Assembly: GCA_913009685.1 (NCBI GenBank)
Contig: CAJVXP010000005.1
Coordinates: 20,174-84,173, forward strand
Direction of reading: 5' to 3'
DNA length: 64,000 nucleotides
Source: an uncultured Bacteroidota bacterium
Lineage (GTDB): Bacteria; Bacteroidota; Bacteroidia; Bacteroidales; F082
Shown here: in pieces, positions 58,901-64,000 of the stretch
How the letters are laid out: every line of letters starts with the position of its first letter
How positions within the stretch are numbered: the stretch's first letter is position 1
The notes under the pieces: model-generated
Told to the model about the DNA's origin: nothing
The model's input: only the letters and a program-made list of their open reading frames with translations
The model's database searches: none
Made by a program: the position numbers and the translations under genes

Positions 58901-60586
58901 TTATTTTTCCATATTCGGTAACTCCAGGCCATACCCTTTCTTCTTGTCTTCCCGTTTTAGAAGGAGTGCAAAGATGAACGACAGCACTCCGAGCAGCGTA
59001 AATAATAGAATGTCATTTTCGTAATTATACCGCAGATTAAGTTTTTCCTTGTTTATGATGGGGAAAGTAGCCCTGGTAAATGTGCTTTCAAGCATTTTTA
59101 AAGAAGCTTTGCTTCCGTTTTTTAACTGAAGTTGTTGAATGCTGTTCATGTTGCTGGCAAGCATTTCCTTCTTCAGGTTTTCGCTATTCACTTGATTTTG
59201 TGGTGTAGCTACATAAAAAGTCGTTTGGACAATGGAATCCACAATTCTTCCGGTGGTTTTCTCAATAGCTGTACTGAGCAGTTTTTCTTTAGCTGTAATA
59301 TTGTTGTCAGCCAGTGCTTTATGGAAACTTTGCTCAACGGCTGATCGAATTAGTGCTTTATTGGGAGAAACAGCTGGATTGGAGGCGTTAAGAACGATTC
59401 CCAGCAACAGAGGGATGAGCCACAGGCCGATATTCTGGATATAAAAGATGACGGCATAAGCAGTTCCCAGTTGTCTTTCGGGAATAATCTTTGGTACGGA
59501 AGGCCACATAGCCGACGGAACCAGCGAAAAGGCAACGCCGAGGATGATAACCAAAATGGCCGCAAAAATCCAGTTATCAAGACCGGGAACCGACAGAAAA
59601 CCGTGGACAAAAATCAGCATGACAGAACCAATCAGCATGATGGTGGCACCTTTGCCCTTTTTGTCGTAGATACTGCCGAACAAAGGGGTCAGAAAAATTG
59701 TTCCAAAGGGAAGCAGCATGGGAATGAAGCCGGCCAAATCCGGAGCAACATGATATTTATTGATAATAAAATCGGGAGCATAAAACAGAAACGGGAAAAC
59801 CGCCCCATAGAACAAAACACAAAGAATGGCAATGTACCAGAATGCTTTGTTGCTCACAATGGACACAATATCCTTGATGCGGAAAGGTTCTTCTTCTTCC
59901 AATTTCAGGTCTTTTTCCGAGGCATCCAGTCTTTTATCCAGAACAACATAAACAATAAAAGCAACCAGACCGAGCAGCATCAAAACGAAAGCCAGTAGAA
60001 TGGGGGTGCTGTAAGTGAATCTGATGGCAATGGGTAAAGAAACGGCCAGAGCCAGGGCTGTCCCCAAACGGGCAATGGACATTTGAAGTCCCATGGCGAG
60101 AGCAAGTTCTTTCCCCTTAAACCATTTCACAATGGCCTTGGAAAGTGTAATCCCCGTCGCCTCACTTCCTACACCAAAAATGGCAAAACCGAGACAGGAA
60201 ACGATGACCTGGGTTTTGATGACTCCCAACAATGGAATCACCACCGTAGTGCCTGTTGGTAAAGCGGTCATGGCCCAGAAGTTCAGGCCGGTACCAATGG
60301 CCATTAGTGCGGTAGACAGAAGTCCGGTGAACCGGATGCCCAGTTTGTCCAAAATGAGGCCGCTGAAAATAAGCATGAAAAGAAAAACATTGAACCAGGC
60401 ATATGCTCCGGTGTACAAACCGAAATCGGAACTGGTCCAGCCGAGGGCTGTTTCAAGAATAGGTTTTACCGAGGAAACGGCATAATTAAAATAATATGCC
60501 CCAAACATGGACAAGGAAACTACTACCATCGCCGTCCAGCGTGCCAAAGGCGACTCTCTGAGCGATTTCTGTATTACTTCAGTCAT
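58901..60586 (-). CDS. MFS transporter with a large extra loop, MFSD1-like
   Basis: 561 residues and 12 predicted membrane helices. Most of the chain is typical for the family (helices at about 15-40, 60-80, ... WFKGKELALAMGLQMSIARLG marks the conserved helix 5 region). Between the last two helices is an extra segment of about 100 residues (about 430-530) that is hydrophilic and helical. The WTSSDFGLYTGAYAWFNVF and LDKLGIRFTG region recalls MFSD1-type dipeptide transporters. Its neighbour pepD supports peptide uptake. Substrate is inferred only. Confidence 0.85.
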   Translation of the reverse strand: MTEVIQKSLRESPLARWTAMVVVSLSMFGAYYFNYAVSSVKPILETALGWTSSDFGLYTGAYAWFNVFLFMLIFSGLILDKLGIRFTGLLSTALMAIGTGLNFWAMTALPTGTTVVIPLLGVIKTQVIVSCLGFAIFGVGSEATGITLSKAIVKWFKGKELALAMGLQMSIARLGTALALAVSLPIAIRFTYSTPILLAFVLMLLGLVAFIVYVVLDKRLDASEKDLKLEEEEPFRIKDIVSIVSNKAFWYIAILCVLFYGAVFPFLFYAPDFIINKYHVAPDLAGFIPMLLPFGTIFLTPLFGSIYDKKGKGATIMLIGSVMLIFVHGFLSVPGLDNWIFAAILVIILGVAFSLVPSAMWPSVPKIIPERQLGTAYAVIFYIQNIGLWLIPLLLGIVLNASNPAVSPNKALIRSAVEQSFHKALADNNITAKEKLLSTAIEKTTGRIVDSIVQTTFYVATPQNQVNSENLKKEMLASNMNSIQQLQLKNGSKASLKMLESTFTRATFPIINKEKLNLRYNYENDILLFTLLGVLSFIFALLLKREDKKKGYGLELPNMEK

Positions 60587-60985
60587 AATGTCTATTTTAA
60601 ATTTTTATTTTAATTAGGATGAACGGGCGAAATTAAGAATTTATTTCGGGTACTGATAAGGATTGATGTTAATATGGATTAATTCTTATTTGGCACCTGC
60701 AAAAAAAAGTTCCAATAATGCACTCACTCCCAAAACATACCAAACGCGTCATCCTATGTTTGCAATTTCAAATTTAAAGATTCCCTTTATTATTTGAAAT
60801 TGCAAACATAGGATGACATTTACTGTTTTTCGGAGGGAATTCAATAATCAAGTTTCAAAAAGCAGATAATTTCAAAGTCAAAATTGTAAATCTGTTATCA
60901 CCGGGGTTTGATTATTTTAGCTTGATTATTGGGTATTGTTTGTTGTTTTTATTTGGTTATTTGAATTTGGATGTTGTTCACTATG
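60587..60985. other. Intergenic gap with perfect inverted repeat
   Basis: 399 bases between rsmG and the MFS gene. It holds the 26-base-pair inverted repeat at 60748-60817. From 60840 to 60970 the sequence is an AT-rich TTGATTATTGGG/TTTATTTGG-type stretch, similar in composition to the 61755 repeat but not clearly a copy. Confidence 0.55.
60748..60817. repeat. Perfect 26-base-pair inverted repeat
   Basis: Arm one, 60748-60773, begins GTCATCCTATGTTTGC; arm two, 60792-60817, is its exact complement, ending CATAGGATGAC. The loop is 18 bases (60774-60791). No T-tract follows on either side. Perfect arms suggest a recent origin or selection. Confidence 0.9.
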
Positions 60986-61636
60986 TTACCGGTACACATG
61001 GACTATCTGTTTGGTTTTAAAAAAGTCTTCTTCAAAAAAACGCTCCAGCGGGTAAGTGAAAACTTTTGTTTTTTTAAGCTTGCGTACACAGTTTATTTCC
61101 TCCTCCACGCCCATTCCTTTCAGGTATAAAATACCGTTTGACAATGTGTTAAACGAGCGGGGCTGAACCTTGCGCAGGGTCCATTGTGTAAAAACTTCCA
61201 AATCGGTAACGGCACGGCTTACCACAAAATCAAACGTGCGGAGAACCTGTTCTGCCCTGATTTGTTCAGCTTCTACGTTTTTCAAATCCAAAGCCCGGGC
61301 AACTTCTTTGACAACCTTTATCTTTTTGCCGATGGAATCCACAAGAAAAAATTCTGCTTTCGGAAATAAAATGGCCAGTGGGATGCCGGGAAAACCACCT
61401 CCCGTGCCGGCATCCATAACTTTTGTACCTGGTTTAAACGAAAGCAGTTTGGCAATGGCCAGCGAGTGCAGCACATGATGCAAATAAAAATTGTTCATAT
61501 CTTTTCGCGAAATCACATTGATACGGCTGTTCCATTCCTGATAAAGTGGTGCAAGTTCCGCAATTTGCTGCTTTTGCCTGTCGGTGAGCTCCGGGAAATA
61601 TTTGAAAATAAGGTTAGCCTGCATGTAGTTTTTCAT
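60986..61636 (-). CDS. rsmG: 16S rRNA m7G527 methyltransferase
   Basis: RsmG (GidB) methylates G527 of 16S rRNA; loss gives low-level streptomycin resistance. The 216 residues have ILKYFPEL-like N-terminal helices, WNSRINVISRKDMNNFYLHH (about 34-53) and the SAM loop DAGTGGGFPGIPLAILFP. The second Met, at 61624 (MQANLIFKYF), may be the true start because homologues begin close to it. Confidence 0.95.
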   Translation of the reverse strand: MKNYMQANLIFKYFPELTDRQKQQIAELAPLYQEWNSRINVISRKDMNNFYLHHVLHSLAIAKLLSFKPGTKVMDAGTGGGFPGIPLAILFPKAEFFLVDSIGKKIKVVKEVARALDLKNVEAEQIRAEQVLRTFDFVVSRAVTDLEVFTQWTLRKVQPRSFNTLSNGILYLKGMGVEEEINCVRKLKKTKVFTYPLERFFEEDFFKTKQIVHVYR

Positions 61637-61754
61637 TTTTTTTCAGCGATAAACTATTTTGATTTTGTACTTAAATATCTCAATTTTAATATTCGGTTTT
61701 TTTGGCAGAACATCACCTTGCCGGAAAGAGGCGAGGCAAATAACAATTTACAAA

Positions 61755-61865
61755 AAACAAATAAATAACAAATTCAAAAAGCCAATTTTCAAACGGAAAT
61801 CCAATTGTTTGATATTTTGATATTGATTATTGGAATTTATTTGGGTTTTGTTTTTTGAGATTTGT
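61755..61865 (+). repeat. Dispersed AT-rich repeat, copy B
   Basis: Plus-strand copy of the 17621-17730 repeat, upstream region of rsmG and downstream of the hybrid kinase gene. Blocks and order are the same, with about ten substitutions and small indels. Confidence 0.75.
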
Positions 61866-61919
61866 CCTTTCCGGTTTATCCGGGTTAAGGTTTGTAACCC
61901 CCCAACCCCTTTGTGCCAC

Positions 61920-63626
61920 TTATTTTAGAATAAACCGTTGTAGTTTTTTTATCAGAATATCTTTTTTGACTGGTTTTGCGATATAATCATCGAATCCCAA
62001 TGCCAGGTATTTTTCTTCGTCACCGGCCATGGCAAAAGCGGTTTGGGCAATGACCGGAAGCTCGGGGCTGGTCTTTTTCATCTCTTTAAGTATCTCAAGA
62101 CCGCTGAGGCCGGGTAACCTTATATCAAGCAAGACAAGAGAAATATCACGGTTTTCCGAAAATAGCTTTAGGGCTTCCAGTCCATCGAAGGCTTGCAGAA
62201 CATGAATATTTAGGTCTTCCATCACCTTTTTAAAATAAATGCTACTGCTTCTATCATCTTCGGCAAGCAGAACAACGGCGTTATGCGAAAATTCGACTGG
62301 TTTTTGTTCTTTTTCAGATTTGTGTTCTGCTTTGTCAGGCACAATAGTCAGTTCTTCGGCAGGAATATAAAAGCTAAAAACAGAACCTTCTCCGAAGACG
62401 GAGGCTACCTGAATCTGACCGCCCAGCATTTCAACAATTTTTTTAGAAAGATACAGGCCGATTCCCGTGCCCCGGTAGAGTTTCCGGTTATTATCCTCAA
62501 TCTTATAAAAGCGGTCGAACAAATGCGCTATGTGAGCTTCTTCAATGCCGATACCTGTATCTTTGACGTAAAATTTCAGCCGGTCTCCTTCCGGTTCAAA
62601 ACCGATCTCAATGGAACCCTCAGTAGTAAATTTTATGGCATTGTTCAAAAGATTCACCAACACCTGGTTTATTCTGATTTGATCGGAGGTTATCCAATAT
62701 GATTCCCCGGGATGATGCAGTTTTAATTGTACGGCATCCTTCTTCTTCTCTTTCAGAATGGGACTGTAGGTTCTCTGGAGATTTAAGAGAAGTTCATTTA
62801 CCGAAAAGTTTATTTTGTTGATTTTCATTTGGTTGGCTTCAATCATGGAGACATCCAGGATGTCATCAATCAACTGAAGCAGGGTTTCGTTGCTGCTGTT
62901 AATAATGGAAACATACTGCTCTTTCTCCTCATCTTTAATGGTGCCATCGGCCAGCAAATTGCTAAAGCCTACAATGGCATTGAGGGGCGTGCGGATTTCG
63001 TGCGACATGTTGGCCAGAAAGGCAGATTTGAGTTTGTCCGCTGTTTTTGCTTTCTGATATTGTGTGAGATAAGAATTTTTGGCCAAAGACATTAACACGT
63101 AAGCAGTGATACCTGACATGAGAATAGCAGTATAAAAATCAAATAATCTCATGGTATCATTTGGGTAATCTCCAAGTATTCCCGGATGGGTATATTCATA
63201 AAAAAATAATGCCATTACATTTAATACCAAAGCCATGCTTAAAAGAAATAATTGCTTCCCGCTCATCATAAAAATCAGGTAACTGTACAACAGAATGAGC
63301 AGAAAAAACCAAGGGCCATGGGAACCATAATTATAATACCACACAAGGTTAATCACAACCAAGGCAGTTATGATAAACAACCATTTGGCAAAAAGAATAT
63401 GAAAGTCATAACTTGTCATGAAATAAACAATCGAAAAAATGGCCATCGCTACGAGGGGGACAGTAAATAAAGCCTCGTTGAATTTCATTAAGACATTCAG
63501 AACGAGGGAAACAAAAGCGAATCCCAATACCGTTAAACTTACTTGTTTAAGAAACTGTTTTTCGAAATCGAACCAATCTTCCTTATTGATTTTAGTTATG
63601 TCAATTTTTGTACCGAAAATATTCAT
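61920..63626 (-). CDS. Hybrid sensor histidine kinase / response regulator
   Basis: 568 residues. Six membrane helices (about 28-185) form an MASE-like sensor without a large periplasmic domain. The kinase core has the phosphorylated His at 209 (LANMSHEIRTPLNAIVGFSN), an ATPase domain (LVNLLNNAIKFT; GTGIGLYLSKKIVEML) and a C-terminal receiver domain (about 448-568; LLAEDD, phosphorylated Asp in LVLLDIRLPG, late KPVKKD). No separate output domain, so it either passes phosphate on to another protein or acts on itself. Not paired with a regulator gene. Confidence 0.93.
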   Translation of the reverse strand: MNIFGTKIDITKINKEDWFDFEKQFLKQVSLTVLGFAFVSLVLNVLMKFNEALFTVPLVAMAIFSIVYFMTSYDFHILFAKWLFIITALVVINLVWYYNYGSHGPWFFLLILLYSYLIFMMSGKQLFLLSMALVLNVMALFFYEYTHPGILGDYPNDTMRLFDFYTAILMSGITAYVLMSLAKNSYLTQYQKAKTADKLKSAFLANMSHEIRTPLNAIVGFSNLLADGTIKDEEKEQYVSIINSSNETLLQLIDDILDVSMIEANQMKINKINFSVNELLLNLQRTYSPILKEKKKDAVQLKLHHPGESYWITSDQIRINQVLVNLLNNAIKFTTEGSIEIGFEPEGDRLKFYVKDTGIGIEEAHIAHLFDRFYKIEDNNRKLYRGTGIGLYLSKKIVEMLGGQIQVASVFGEGSVFSFYIPAEELTIVPDKAEHKSEKEQKPVEFSHNAVVLLAEDDRSSSIYFKKVMEDLNIHVLQAFDGLEALKLFSENRDISLVLLDIRLPGLSGLEILKEMKKTSPELPVIAQTAFAMAGDEEKYLALGFDDYIAKPVKKDILIKKLQRFILK

Positions 63627-63946
63627 CTGTTTTATTTTATCTTACAAACTATCTTGAAAACTTTTTCTTTGTTATTGTGTGATTCTACCGGGGTTAAAAA
63701 AACAGAATATAGAAACTGTACACTTGAAAAGACCAGCTTAAAAACCGGAATTAATAACCTTTTTTCTGTTTTGTTTCTCTCACAACATAGCAAAGTTAAT
63801 AATTTTTCAAATGCAAAAGAGAAGCGTGGTGAAAATTGGTTTTTTCGGCTGAAGATTTTAACAACAAAAGTTCATAACTATTTTTTCCCATTTTGGGAAA
63901 TCCATCAAAGTTTGTAAATTTGTTGAAACTAAAAAATAAAATCATA
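63627..63946. other. Intergenic gap before the contig end
   Basis: 320 bases between the divergent hybrid kinase gene and a truncated gene. Contains the ideal promoter at 63892-63922; otherwise AT-rich without repeats. Confidence 0.55.
63892..63922 (+). promoter_or_regulatory. Housekeeping promoter at the contig end
   Basis: TTTG (63892-63895), 19 bases, TAAATTTG (63915-63922): ideal. It reads towards the contig end and into the ATG at 63947. Confidence 0.7.
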
Positions 63947-63959
63947 ATGGGAAATTCGT
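63947..63959 (+). CDS. First codons of a truncated gene
   Basis: ATG GGA AAT TCG follows the promoter at 63892-63922 by 24 bases. Only M-G-N-S can be read before the adapter begins. The apparent TAG that follows is made of the last genomic T and the first two adapter bases and is not real. Identity unknown. Confidence 0.4.
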
Positions 63960-64000
63960 AGATCGGAAGAGCGTCGTGTAGGGAAAGAGTGTAGATCTCG
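63960..64000 (+). other. Illumina TruSeq adapter sequence (artefact)
   Basis: The last 41 bases begin AGATCGGAAGAGC and go on GTCGTGTAGGGAAAG and AGTGTAGATCTCG, matching the universal Illumina TruSeq adapter read-through. It is not part of the genome and marks an untrimmed contig end. Confidence 0.97.

Overview
The window is a chromosomal piece of a Bacteroidota genome, most likely an environmental member of the order Bacteroidales. The evidence is the Bacteroidota-type RpoB, RpoC and EF-Tu, promoters of the form TTTG-N19-TAnnTTTG, near absence of Shine-Dalgarno sites, a DUF3467 gene after rpoC, a remnant of a type IX secretion sorting domain, Rex, and lipoproteins with Bacteroidota-style signals. 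No phage, plasmid, CRISPR array or intact insertion sequence is visible. The last 41 bases (63960-64000) are Illumina adapter sequence, so the window ends at a contig edge and those bases are not biological.

Layout. 33-13579 (+): tRNA-Thr, Tyr, Gly, Thr, then tuf, tRNA-Trp, secE, nusG, rplK, rplA, rplJ, rplL, rpoB, rpoC and a DUF3467 gene: the translation and transcription superoperon. 13587-19100 (-): a decayed T9SS tail, two small lipoproteins, a hydrolase, a small Cys-rich membrane protein, a SpoU methylase, then rpsF-rpsR-rplI. 19143-27429: an efflux-type ABC system (adaptor, ATPase, permease; -) divergent from an NtrC-type response regulator and its histidine kinase (+), with a candidate sigma-54 promoter and palindromic enhancer sites between them. 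27696-35636 (+): a lipoprotein acetolactate decarboxylase, a SWIM-SNF2 helicase, rhodanese plus TauE exporter, and an AAA ATPase. 35684-44031 (-): ligA, arginine deiminase, a ProX-like deacylase, a TolB-like lipoprotein and uvrA. 44184-48396: an ECF sigma factor, a 60-residue protein, a CYTH protein, nth, bcp and recA. 48418-54978 (-): rex, a Na/Ca antiporter, a K channel, and tRNA-Leu-tig-clpP-clpX. 55112-63626: a MazG-like hydrolase, an rRNA methylase, rpmH (only 50 codons), pepD with an MFS transporter, rsmG, and a hybrid histidine kinase.

Working together. The first 13 kb makes the core gene-expression machinery. Protein quality control (trigger factor, ClpP, ClpX) is one unit. DNA repair genes (ligA, uvrA, nth, recA) are scattered but concentrated in the middle. 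The ABC system with its own two-component pair looks like a self-contained envelope-stress or export module. PepD with the adjacent MFS protein looks like a dipeptide uptake and cleavage pair.

The most unusual signal is between genes. Several spacers are built from modular short-period arrays: 11-base units (GTCAAACAATN), 7-base and 8-base purine/pyrimidine units, and a 24-base CCGCC...GGCGG hairpin, in changing combinations, usually starting at a stop codon. In addition there are at least five families of inverted or dispersed repeats. Nothing in the coding regions clearly amounts to a new defence or metabolic system; the intergenic repeat mosaic is the best candidate for something undescribed.
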